From JAJDTR01 sp965232535 (GTDB taxonomy: Bacteria; Poribacteria; WGA-4E; JAJDTR01): a DNA stretch of 64,000 nucleotides. This document shows positions 19,493-27,018 of this stretch, piece by piece (position 1 is the first letter of the stretch; each line of letters begins with the position of its first letter). The position numbers and the translations under genes are program-made. The stretch lies in the NCBI GenBank assembly GCA_965232535.1, contig CBDDPW010000018.1, positions 62,001 through 126,000 on the forward strand, in the 5' to 3' direction. The notes beneath the pieces are model-generated. The model ran no database searches, was not told the origin of the DNA, and worked only from the letters and a program-made list of their open reading frames with translations.

Positions 19493-21013
19493 ATGGAAAT
19501 GCATCCCGGCAAACAGATGTTTATTGATGACTTTTTCATCGAATCAATGACCGGAGCGCAACGCGTACTCAATCATCCCGACAAAGTCACTGTCGATGCT
19601 CCACTGCACACCATCACGCCCGACAAACCGTGGGAGAGCGGTACCCCCAGCGGCGCTGTCCACTACGACGAAAATAATCGCATATTTCGGATGTACTACC
19701 CCGGCGTTAATTCCCACGTGTGCGTCATTGAGTCTGCCGACGGTATTCACTGGGAACGTCCGAATCTGGGGCTAGTCGAGTTTGGGGGTTCAAGGGACAA
19801 CAACATAGTCAACTGGCCCGGCGACTGCCCTGCCATCGGGACCTTGCTGTGGGACCCGCACGAGACCGACGAAACCTACCGCTGGAAACGGATGCACCAC
19901 TTCCCCGTCAAGGGCGTGTGGCAGGCGCTCTACTCCGAAGACGGATACAACTGGCATCACCGACCTCCCGGACCCCACAACGACCAAAAACAGTTCTTTG
20001 GCTTCGGTTCACCCGCGGAGACTTTCGGGGGCACGATGGATCCCGACACACCTTACGTCACCTATTGCCAGCGCGGCTCCAGCCGAAGGACGCGCGTACT
20101 CGGTCGGCGCGAAAGCCAAGACTTCGTGAACTGGTCGCGTATGCGAACTGTCATCGATCAGGACTTGGACGACCCGCCCGGAACAGAGTTTTACGCCGCA
20201 GGACACGATTTGGCAAACCGCACCGACGGCGGACTGCATATCATCATACTTGATGCCTACTCTACCGATCTGGCAGAACCGTATGCTATTGAAGATGCCG
20301 AGCGCTACTGGGGAAGCGTGGGCGGTCCCGCTGCAATGCCCGCACGTATTGACGGAATCGTCAACCCGCAGCTTACGGTGAGCCGCGACACCATATCGTG
20401 GAAACGCTACCGCGAACCGTTCTTTCACCGCGGCGATCCCGGAGCATGGGATTGGGGCAGCATCTACTGCTCCGGTCCTATCCTGCATGGGGACCAACTC
20501 CTGTTTTACTACAACGGTGTCAATCTGACGCACAACAGACGAAACGCGCAGTTGGAATACGAAAACAAATCCACATCGCTGAAGGGGTTAGCCGCGCTGC
20601 GTCCCGACGGCTATGTCAGCGTGGAAGCGGAATCGTATGCCCCGGGCGTCTTGACCACCCACCGGTTCCGTCAAGAATCCGGCGGCACAGTGACGGTCAA
20701 CGCCGACGCCTCCGCCGGGGAACTCCGCTATGAGGTGCTGGAGGACACGGGCGCCCCCATTCCCGGCTTTACCGCCGCCGATTGCGACCCCATCCGCACC
20801 GATGCCCTTGACGCACCGTTGACGTGGCGCGGAGGTTCCGGCTGGCCCGGACTAAGCGAAGAACGGCAGGCGATCTACCCAAACCTCCAGAAGGAGGAAT
20901 TTTACATCAAATTGCGATTCCACATCTCCCCCGGAACCAAACTGTACTCTCTGACACTGGACCCGCCCGAAGTGACAATGTGGCACGTAAAGGTCAAGGG
21001 ACGCATAGACTAA
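19493..21013 (+). CDS. Five-bladed propeller protein, GH32/GH43-like
   Basis: 506 residues. The ATG at 19493 is preferred over the upstream in-frame codon at 19460 because AAGGAGG lies ten bases before it. The sequence has repeated propeller-blade signs: DGIHWERPNLGLVEF, EDGYNWHHRPPG, RRESQDFVNWSRMRTV, SRDTISWKRYREPFF, and a C-terminal beta-sandwich (GELRYEVLEDTGAPIPGFTAADCDPI). This pattern is common in planctomycete-like proteins annotated as glycosyl hydrolase family 32 N-terminal-domain proteins. No signal peptide, so it seems cytoplasmic. Catalytic acids cannot be assigned with confidence. Confidence 0.75.
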   Translation: MEMHPGKQMFIDDFFIESMTGAQRVLNHPDKVTVDAPLHTITPDKPWESGTPSGAVHYDENNRIFRMYYPGVNSHVCVIESADGIHWERPNLGLVEFGGSRDNNIVNWPGDCPAIGTLLWDPHETDETYRWKRMHHFPVKGVWQALYSEDGYNWHHRPPGPHNDQKQFFGFGSPAETFGGTMDPDTPYVTYCQRGSSRRTRVLGRRESQDFVNWSRMRTVIDQDLDDPPGTEFYAAGHDLANRTDGGLHIIILDAYSTDLAEPYAIEDAERYWGSVGGPAAMPARIDGIVNPQLTVSRDTISWKRYREPFFHRGDPGAWDWGSIYCSGPILHGDQLLFYYNGVNLTHNRRNAQLEYENKSTSLKGLAALRPDGYVSVEAESYAPGVLTTHRFRQESGGTVTVNADASAGELRYEVLEDTGAPIPGFTAADCDPIRTDALDAPLTWRGGSGWPGLSEERQAIYPNLQKEEFYIKLRFHISPGTKLYSLTLDPPEVTMWHVKVKGRID

Positions 21014-21031
21014 ACCTCGGAAAGGAAGTCT

Positions 21032-21165
21032 GTAGGATGGGATCAAGCGAGTGGATAACGAGGGCGATAGAGTTCCTCTGCCCACCATTTCTTGTAAGGT
21101 GCAATCAACTGACTGATTAAGGAGAATCTGAGAAACGAATAGTGCCTGCGATAGAGTTCCCACGG
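21032..21165 (+). repeat. GTAGG palindromes filled with AAGCGA elements
   Basis: First unit 21032-21087: GTAGGATGG, then GATCAAGCGAGTGGATAACG to GATAGAGTTCCT, then CTGCCCACC, i.e. the two arms of a GGTGGGC/GCCCACC stem with an AAGCGA element at the apex. Second unit 21096-21165: GTAAGGTGC, AATCAACTGACTGATTAAGG, then a second element ending GCGATAGAGTTCCC, then TGCGCACC. Both lie in the spacer after the propeller gene. Confidence 0.8.
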
Positions 21166-21187
21166 AGGTCTCCTGCGCACCAGCCTC

Positions 21188-21280
21188 CTAAAGCCCCGGA
21201 GGGGCGGAAGGTGTATAGAAACGCGAAAACCCCGTACACCTAAGCCCCAGCGGGGCGACAGGTACGTAGCAGGAGACAAT
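21188..21280 (+). repeat. Two hairpin repeats of the GCCCCGGAGGGGC type
   Basis: AAAGCCCCGGAGGGGC with GGAAGGTGTATAGAAACGCG tail (from 21192), and TAAGCCCCAGCGGGGC with a GACAGGTACGTAGCAGG tail (from 21240). Both end with GAAACGCG/AAAACGCG-like sequence. They are the GC-rich sister form of the CACTCCAGAGGAGTG hairpins found at 40079, 46853 and 61340. Confidence 0.75.
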
Positions 21281-21357
21281 AAAAACGCGAAAAAACTTCC
21301 TACAAGTGCCCCAATATGGTTTTGCTACCAATTATTCAAACAAGCTCTAAATCCTAT

Positions 21358-21458
21358 CGGCTTCAAGGTAACGATTTAATCAACTCATCGCTAGCATCCG
21401 ATTACAAGCAATCAAGGTAATTCCGAAATCACATAAATCACAGTTCAGACAATCACAT
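21358..21458 (+). repeat. 100-bp dispersed repeat with CACAGTTCAGACAATC end
   Basis: Matches 24720-24822 over its whole length and 33917-33965 over its right half (AATCAAGG, AAATCACATAAATC, ACAGTTCAGACAATC). The 21 kb and 24.7 kb copies lie about 65 bp upstream of plus-strand genes (LmbE and dehydratase). It may carry a promoter or be a mobile remnant. Confidence 0.7.
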
Positions 21459-21520
21459 AGCGCATTATATGCACTATCTATCGGCAAGACGAACCTCTAC
21501 TCCTCGGAAAGGAACCAAAC

Positions 21521-22435
21521 ATGCCTAGCAGACCGATCCAAATCCTAATCGTCGCCACCCACCCGGCGGACACGTTCGACATGGCGGGCGGAACATTGTC
21601 GCACCACGCCGCCCAAGGCGACAAGGTAACCGCCGTAATTGCCACCACCGGTGTGAGATCCCATCACTGGGAGTTGGCGGAAATGAAACGTCAAGAAGGA
21701 GCGAGCCTTGATGTCGAAAAATTCGTGGAGCAAGCAGCCGCGGAAAAGCTGGAAGAGGTACGCAACGCCTGTCGAATCATGGGCTACGACGACGTGCGCG
21801 ATTTGGGATTTGAAGATGACGACATTCTCGTGACCCAAGACAAGATTGAAGCCATCGCCGAAGTCATCCGCGAAGTGCGCCCGGACATCATGATCTCCCA
21901 TCACCCCTACGAGAGCGGCGGCTTGAAGATGCACGGTACTATCGGACAATCAACGATATACGCTTGGCAGGTTGCCGCCGGAACAGGACGTGGACGCCAA
22001 CTCCGCCACGCCGTGCCCTGCATCTACTTCATGAATCCGATGGCGTACATGGGAAACAACAGCTTGGAATACGCCTCGACGGCGCGCGCCGACCTTTACG
22101 TGGACATCACCGATGTCATCGACAAGAAGGTGAAAGCGCTCGACTACATCTCCAGCCAGTTCTACGGAGGTCCCTATTCGCGCAAGCGTTCAGAGGTCGA
22201 CGACGGAACCTACGGCAATAAGGTAAATGTGGCATACGCCGAGCAATTTCAACGCTTCTTCCCACTGAAGTGCTACACGCTGCCAATCACCGACGCCGAG
22301 TTGGAACAGATTGACCAATCCCCCGAAGTCGGGATGGGACGGCGCAGCGAGATCGTCGGCGCTTTTACACCCCTGCCACCCGACATGGAGTTCTCGTCCA
22401 AATATCGCACTCCGAAAGAAAAGTACAACCTCTGA
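21521..22435 (+). CDS. LmbE/PIG-L family deacetylase
   Basis: 304 residues, starting at ATG 21521 after GGAAAGGAACC. The family's zinc site is visible: ATHPADTFDMAGGTL near the N-terminus (His-Pro-x-Asp plus second Asp) and SHHPYESGGLKMHG in the middle. Members remove N-acetyl groups from GlcNAc-containing sugars or conjugates. The central insertion (residues 180-240, NPMAYMGNNSLEYASTAR) is compatible with substrate specificity loops. Cytoplasmic. Stand-alone gene between repeat-rich spacers. Confidence 0.9.
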   Translation: MPSRPIQILIVATHPADTFDMAGGTLSHHAAQGDKVTAVIATTGVRSHHWELAEMKRQEGASLDVEKFVEQAAAEKLEEVRNACRIMGYDDVRDLGFEDDDILVTQDKIEAIAEVIREVRPDIMISHHPYESGGLKMHGTIGQSTIYAWQVAAGTGRGRQLRHAVPCIYFMNPMAYMGNNSLEYASTARADLYVDITDVIDKKVKALDYISSQFYGGPYSRKRSEVDDGTYGNKVNVAYAEQFQRFFPLKCYTLPITDAELEQIDQSPEVGMGRRSEIVGAFTPLPPDMEFSSKYRTPKEKYNL

Positions 22436-22483
22436 CACATTGCCCTAGCTCAACTGGTACGATTTCGCTCTACACCGACCCCT

Positions 22484-22563
22484 GGTAGGCGGGGCATCTT
22501 GCCCCGCATAGGCATAGCTTCATTGAAGTACAATGTAGGGTGGGCACTGCCCACCAGCCTTTG
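22484..22563 (+). repeat. Two GTAGG palindromes, CGGGGCATC type and GTGGGCACTG type
   Basis: GTAGGCGGGGCATCTTGCCC plus CGC at 22484-22507 and GTAGGGTGGGCACTGCCCAC plus CAGCCTTTG at 22535-22563. Both are empty (no AAGCGA insert), so they show the parent form of the filled copies at 21032, 37142, 42013 and 46988. Confidence 0.85.
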
Positions 22564-22628
22564 AAAACCCAACAATGCGATGAGTGTATAGCAGGCGAAA
22601 ACAGAAGCATGAGAAAGGATGGTTGACA

Positions 22629-24422
22629 ATGGAATCGCAAATCTCATTGGCGGCAGCTATCGCGGCAATCCTGGTTTTCGGATGCGTAGTCGATGCACAC
22701 GGCAAAGGGGAGAACATTTTCCCAAACCCGGGATTCGACGAGTTTAAAGACGACCTTCCCATAGGCTGGACCATCGGTATTTGGAACAAGCCGTTGTCAA
22801 GGGTGGAAACCAACAAGCTGGCACCCGGCCGCGACGGCTCCGGTCACTGTTTGGAGATAACGCCCGGTTTGCCGATGTCAAGTGTAACGCTGACGACGGG
22901 AGCGGTTCCCGTATCAGCCAGCCAAGACTACCTTTTCAAGGGTTACTACGCATCGGATTGCCGGGGTACAACCACGGACAAAAAGTGGATGGACGCGGAG
23001 GGAGTCTCACTCACCGGCAATTGGTTGGACGCCGAGGAGGAAAAGGTCGATTCCTTCACCATCGTGCTGCCGGATACCCAAGACCGCTGGGTCGAGTGTT
23101 TCCAAGAGGTGCGCTCGCCTGAAAACGCGGTAACGCTCCAGATAGTTATCAACCGCCGCTGGGTGGGCGGACGTTTGCGTTTCGATGATTTCTCCCTCCG
23201 AGAAGGCGAAATCAGGGACTACGAGGAGGAGTTCTCCGCCCGGCAAGTGCCCGATGAAGACTTTTTCCCGATCTTCGGCTGGTTGACCCCCGGAACTCCT
23301 CCGCCGCACTTTCGAGGTGACAACGGTCCGGACACCATGTTGGACTACTACCATGCCGAGTTCGCGTTGGCGAATTTTACCATCAATCTCGAACTTGATG
23401 AATATAACGGCTTTGGGATGAAGTACCGGCCCCTCGGCCACCAAGAGGATGAGGAACTCGTCGCGTTGGACAAAGATCCGAACGTGTGGTGGTTCGGCGG
23501 AGCCGACGAACCGAGCGAGAAGGAATTCCCGCATTTGGCGGAGCTAAACGAACGGATTCAACGATTGGCGCCATCCAAGGATTTTTGGACGAATCTCTTT
23601 CCGAGTTACGCCGACGACTTTCGAGGAAAGCTGGAAAATTACGATCATTATGTCTCGGAGTACATAGCCGTCGTAAAGCCGAAAATACTCACCTACGACC
23701 ACTACTGCATGGTCGGCAACGATCCGCGCGTTCACGCCGATAGCTGGTATAGCCCCAACCGGGAAGGGGATTACTTCCCTAACCTGGAAATCGTGCGGAA
23801 GTGCACGCTTGAAGCCGATGTTGAGTTCGGTGTCATCGTGTCGTTGGGCACATTCGGCCCCGTGCGCGGCGCCAGCGAAGCCGAGATGCGATTTCAAGCT
23901 TTCACCTGTCTCGCATACGGCGCACGCTCCCTCGGTTGGTTCTGTTACTTGACCGAGATCGAGTACGGGAACTGGCGCAACTGGGAGGATATGGTCATCA
24001 ACCGGGACGGCACCCGGACACGCCATTATGCCATGCTGAAGTACCTCAACGGCGAGGTGCTCGCCCTTGCCCCGACGCTGCTCCGGCTCAAATCCACCGG
24101 GGTCTACCATACCGACCCGCTGCCGCCGATCGCCTACCCGCTCAAGCAATCGAAATTGGTGGAATCCATTAGCGGTGGCATGGCATTGGTCGGCGAATTC
24201 AAATCCGAGACGGATGGACGAACCTACATCATGGTGGTAAATCGGGACTTCATCGACCCCGCGACGTTGCAGCTAAAGTTCCGCCGTCCTCCCCTAAACC
24301 TGCTGGAGGTGTCCAAACAGAACGGAACCAAGCAACCGGTAACAAGCTATTCTTCGGAGACGGGCGAAGTGCAGCTCGATCTCCCCGGCGGCGACGGCAG
24401 ACTCTTCTACCTTGATGAGTAG
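22629..24422 (+). CDS. Secreted glycoside-hydrolase-like protein with N-terminal carbohydrate-binding-like domain
   Basis: 597 residues from ATG 22629 (AAAGGATGG upstream). Signal peptide MESQISLAAAIAAILVFGCVVDA. Residues about 30-200 form a jelly-roll domain of the CBM type (ENIFPNPGFDEF, GWTIG, HCLEITPG, GRLRFDDFSLREGE). Residues 215-490 look like a beta/alpha barrel (FGWLTPGTPPPH, NFTINLELDEYNG, WWFGGADEPSEKEFP, ILTYDHYCMVG, FTCLAYGARSLGWFCYLTEIE), similar in order to GH42-like enzymes. A C-terminal beta domain follows. The TAG stop (24420-24422) lies inside the GTAGG repeat that begins at 24419. Polysaccharide target unknown. Confidence 0.75.
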   Translation: MESQISLAAAIAAILVFGCVVDAHGKGENIFPNPGFDEFKDDLPIGWTIGIWNKPLSRVETNKLAPGRDGSGHCLEITPGLPMSSVTLTTGAVPVSASQDYLFKGYYASDCRGTTTDKKWMDAEGVSLTGNWLDAEEEKVDSFTIVLPDTQDRWVECFQEVRSPENAVTLQIVINRRWVGGRLRFDDFSLREGEIRDYEEEFSARQVPDEDFFPIFGWLTPGTPPPHFRGDNGPDTMLDYYHAEFALANFTINLELDEYNGFGMKYRPLGHQEDEELVALDKDPNVWWFGGADEPSEKEFPHLAELNERIQRLAPSKDFWTNLFPSYADDFRGKLENYDHYVSEYIAVVKPKILTYDHYCMVGNDPRVHADSWYSPNREGDYFPNLEIVRKCTLEADVEFGVIVSLGTFGPVRGASEAEMRFQAFTCLAYGARSLGWFCYLTEIEYGNWRNWEDMVINRDGTRTRHYAMLKYLNGEVLALAPTLLRLKSTGVYHTDPLPPIAYPLKQSKLVESISGGMALVGEFKSETDGRTYIMVVNRDFIDPATLQLKFRRPPLNLLEVSKQNGTKQPVTSYSSETGEVQLDLPGGDGRLFYLDE

Positions 24423-24479
24423 GAGTGATCAAGCGAGTGGATAACGAGTGCGATAGAAATCCCTCTCCGAATCGCGACC
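24419..24479 (+). repeat. GTAGG palindrome (AGCGATCTCC type) filled with an AAGCGA element
   Basis: GTAGGAGTGATC, then AAGCGAGTGGATAACGAGTG and CGATAGAAATCCC, then TCTCCGAATCGCGACC. The empty form GTAGGAGCGATCTCCGAATC lies only 80 bp away (24562-24587), so this is a matched filled/empty pair. The first five bases contain the stop codon of the upstream gene. Confidence 0.9.
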
Positions 24480-24484
24480 AGTTT

Positions 24485-24515
24485 GTAGGTTGGGTTGAGT
24501 ACAGCGAAACCCAAC
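24485..24515 (+). repeat. Short GTAGGTTGGGTT palindrome
   Basis: GTAGGTTGGGTTGAGTACAG followed by CGAAACCCAAC. Same arms as the 102-103 bp elements at 31725, 40566 and 57238 but with a loop of a few bases only. Confidence 0.8.
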
Positions 24516-24561
24516 TTTATCTGATACTGGAACTGCACGCAAGAATACTCTATCCGCTCGT

Positions 24562-24587
24562 GTAGGAGCGATCTCCGAATCGCGACC
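24562..24587 (+). repeat. GTAGG palindrome, AGCGATCTCCGAATCGC type
   Basis: GTAGGAGCGATCTCCGAATC then GCGACC. Empty parent form. Other copies: 26883, 33848 (variant), 46586, 46777, 61161. Confidence 0.85.
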
Positions 24588-24674
24588 CGCTTTTCTTCAA
24601 AACTCAATTAACGCCATCTGTTACGCCGCTCAAACCTGCTAGGTGACCTTCTCACTAAGTATTTAACGTACGTC

Positions 24675-24706
24675 GAAACCAAGTTTTTTCTTGAAAACTT
24701 GGTTTC
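24675..24706. repeat. GAAACCAAG hairpin
   Basis: GAAACCAAGTTTTTTCTTGA then AAACTTGGTTTC: long stem with T-rich loop. Copies at 33697-33728 and 44612-44644. It could act as a terminator for the upstream gene. Confidence 0.75.
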
Positions 24707-24719
24707 TTCCTAAATCCCA

Positions 24720-24822
24720 GTGGGCTTCAAGGAAACGGTTCAGTTAACCCATCACTAGCGATTAGCCACAAGCAATCAAGGAAATCACAAGAATCCCATA
24801 AATCACAGTTCAGACAATCACC
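24720..24822 (+). repeat. 100-bp dispersed repeat, second copy
   Basis: Matches 21358-21458 (GGCTTCAAGG, CATCACTAGC, AGCAATCAAGG, AAATCACAGTTCAGACAATC). It ends 64 bp before the dehydratase start at 24887. Confidence 0.7.
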
Positions 24823-24886
24823 AAAACATCCCATATGCAATATCCACTTAAGAAATGAACCACTGAGTCGAACTCGCACAAACCAT

Positions 24887-26014
24887 ATGAAAATTACAGA
24901 TGTAAAAACAACACTTCTTCATTTTCCTTCCGGCGGCGGAATTATGGACGCCACAATCCGCCATCCCGCGAGGGGCGGAACAGCGTGCTTCGTGCACATC
25001 ATGACCGACACCGGACTTGAAGGCTTGAGTCCCGCCGGAGGAGGACGTGCGGCACAATCTCTGGTGGAGGGATCCTTCAAAGACCTGCTGGTCGGCCAAA
25101 ACCCGTTGTGGGTAGAAAAGCTATGGGACGATCTCTTCTGGTGTATCCGGGGCGTTGGGCGTAAGGGGCTCGCATTCTGCGCGCTGTCTGCCGTGGACAT
25201 TGCCCTGTGGGACCTGAAGGCAAAGCATTTCAACGTGCCGCTCTATCAGTTGCTGGGACCGTACACCGATTCCGTCCCTGTTTACGGGAGCGGCGGCTGG
25301 ACGCACTTTGACCTTGACGAACTGGTAGCCGAACAAACCGGTTATGTCGAACGAGGCTTCAAAGCCGTGAAGATGAAGGTCGGCAAAGACTTCGGAAAGC
25401 GTGAGCGCGAAGACATTGAGCGGTTGGCTGCCGTTCGCGACGCCGTGGGTGACGACATCGAAATCTATGTTGACGCCAATAACGGCTATTATGCCAAACA
25501 GGCGATCTACATGGGCAAAGCCTTCGAGGAATACCGCGTGGGTTGGTTCGAGGAACCTGTTCTAGCCGACGACATAGACGGACTGGCCGCGGTGGCAAAG
25601 GCGATTGATATCCCCGTTGCTACGGGCGAACACGAGTACACCAAATTCGGCTTTAAAGATCTCATCGCTCGTGGAGGCGCCGACATCGTCCAGCCCGATG
25701 TGGCGCGCGTGGGCGGCGTCACCGAATGGATGAAGGTTGCCCACCTCGCACACGCTTTCAATCTCCCCGTGGCACCGCACGCCTACCAACTCATCCATCT
25801 TCACCTCGCCTGCGCCACGCCCAACCTAAAAGTGGTGGAGTACCTCGGCGTCTCCGAAGAATCGGACAAGCTATTCTACAAAGGATTTCCCGAACCCGAA
25901 AACGGCATGTGGTCCCCCGATCCCGACAAACCCGGCTTGGGCTTGGAACTGGATACGGCAGCCGTGGCAGAGTACGTGGTCGGCGCCGATGTCCCACGCT
26001 CGCAGTTGGGGTAA
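24887..26014 (+). CDS. Mandelate racemase / muconate lactonizing enzyme family (sugar-acid dehydratase-like)
   Basis: 375 residues. Enolase-superfamily marks in order: N-terminal cap MKITDVKTTLL, AVDIALWDLKAKHFNVPLYQLLG, the lysine motif FKAVKMKVGKDF (KxK), metal ligands Asp in VDANNGYY, Glu in FEEPV and Glu in TGEHEYTKFG, then IVQPDVARVGG and the His in VAPHAYQLI. Members abstract an alpha proton from a carboxylate; in this setting dehydration of an aldonate is likely but not proven. Cytoplasmic. A paralogue lies at 49810-50943. Confidence 0.9.
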   Translation: MKITDVKTTLLHFPSGGGIMDATIRHPARGGTACFVHIMTDTGLEGLSPAGGGRAAQSLVEGSFKDLLVGQNPLWVEKLWDDLFWCIRGVGRKGLAFCALSAVDIALWDLKAKHFNVPLYQLLGPYTDSVPVYGSGGWTHFDLDELVAEQTGYVERGFKAVKMKVGKDFGKREREDIERLAAVRDAVGDDIEIYVDANNGYYAKQAIYMGKAFEEYRVGWFEEPVLADDIDGLAAVAKAIDIPVATGEHEYTKFGFKDLIARGGADIVQPDVARVGGVTEWMKVAHLAHAFNLPVAPHAYQLIHLHLACATPNLKVVEYLGVSEESDKLFYKGFPEPENGMWSPDPDKPGLGLELDTAAVAEYVVGADVPRSQLG

Positions 26015-26091
26015 GTCGTAGCCTATCCACCGCACGCTTGGAGACAACGAATATTCGCGAATAGATAGATTCATCTCGTTTCGCGCTCATT

Positions 26092-26290
26092 GTAGGAGCG
26101 ACCTCCCCTACCTCCAGCAGAGTGTTACGGCGGTCCGTAGGCTGGGCTGAACGATCAAGCGAGTGAATAACGAGTGCGATAGAAATCTGTCGCACCCAAT
26201 GGTTTGAAAATACCCGATCCCTTCCATTTGTAATGCGTCCTCAATCGCAGCGGTTTATTCCGTAGGGGCGGGGTTTCCCCGCCCGCTCTT
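26092..26290 (+). repeat. Mixed repeat spacer after the dehydratase
   Basis: Contains a truncated GTAGGAGCGACCTCC (26092), a 102-bp-family left arm GTAGGCTGGGCTGAAC (26137) cut by an AAGCGA element (GATCAAGCGAGTGAATAACG, 26154-26190), and a complete GTAGGGGCGGGGTTTCCCCG palindrome (26262-26284). Confidence 0.75.
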
Positions 26291-26369
26291 CCATGAATTG
26301 TCAAACAAGACTGGTTAGTCCATGTCGTTGCCGGGCGATTGGGAAGTACCGCGGGAAATAGCGCCTCAA

Positions 26370-26740
26370 GCGCATCGTTTCACCTTCGAGACGCCGAAGG
26401 GACGGAATGCTTGGCACTGATGTTGCATAACGACGATAATGTTGTTTGCAGGATCGCTCTGCCACTGACCGATGCGGAAGAGACTGTCAAACTGGAGTCG
26501 GTCAAGGGTGGTAACAATCTCCCGTTTGCCGTCCGAATTGTCTTGGATGCACATGACGGTTCACTTGACATACTTAACCTGCACGAAAATGTAACCTTTT
26601 TGATACAGCACCTTCAATGCTTTCTCGAGGCGATAGTTAACCCGCCACACCGGTTGGTGATTCGGCATCTGACATCGTCCCACAGCTTATTCGATCTTGA
26701 TGCCGTGCAGGCATTTACCAACAACGCCTATCCTAAGCCA
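26370..26740 (-). pseudogene. Possible decayed coding remnant of unknown function
   Basis: On the minus strand a frame starting near 26669 reads MPNHQPVWRVNYRLEKALKV and LYQKGYIFVQVKYVK, meets one TGA, then continues in the same frame with TVMCIQDNSDGKREIVTTLD and RLQFDSLFRIGQW. The composition looks protein-like and the single in-frame stop suggests a decayed gene. A plus-strand frame of 138 codons over the same DNA has a less natural composition. No family recognised. Confidence 0.3.
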
Positions 26741-26812
26741 GGTGCGGTGCGTTGAGCTTCAGACCAACATTGCCTCACCAAGTTAATGCAAATAGCTTTG
26801 AAACAGCGAAGT

Positions 26813-26960
26813 TATACCATTTCGTTTGAATAACAGTGCATAGAGTGAAACAATTATGTCGTTAGAACTTGCGCGGTTACGCTGTAGGAGCGATCTCCGA
26901 ATCGCGACCTCAATTCACACCATTTGCCGGTTATGCACTGTTATTTTAGAGGAATGGTAT
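26813..26960. mobile_element. 148-bp element with inverted termini, carrying a GTAGG palindrome
   Basis: Left end ATACCATT, seven variable bases, AATAACAGTGCATA; right end TATGCACTGTTATT, seven variable bases, AATGGTAT: 22 paired terminal positions. A complete GTAGGAGCGATCTCCGAATC repeat sits in the middle (26883-26908). The right half, including CAATTCACACCATTTG, is found again at 42240-42295, and end-like sequences at 19379-19405 and 51396-51425. A MITE-like structure; no coding capacity. Confidence 0.65.
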
Positions 26961-27018
26961 TAGCGGACGACGCAGTGAACTTGAAACGCAAGTCTATAGA
27001 ATGAGGAGAACGGAAACG

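Noticed and set aside
22443..22480. tRNA-like start (GCCCTAGCTCAACTGGTA)
   Set aside because: Looks like an acceptor plus D arm, but no anticodon arm, no TTC-type T arm and no closing acceptor strand follow.
26339..26755. Plus-strand open frame of 138 codons
   Set aside because: Composition unlike the other genes and no ribosome site; the opposite strand looks more protein-like.
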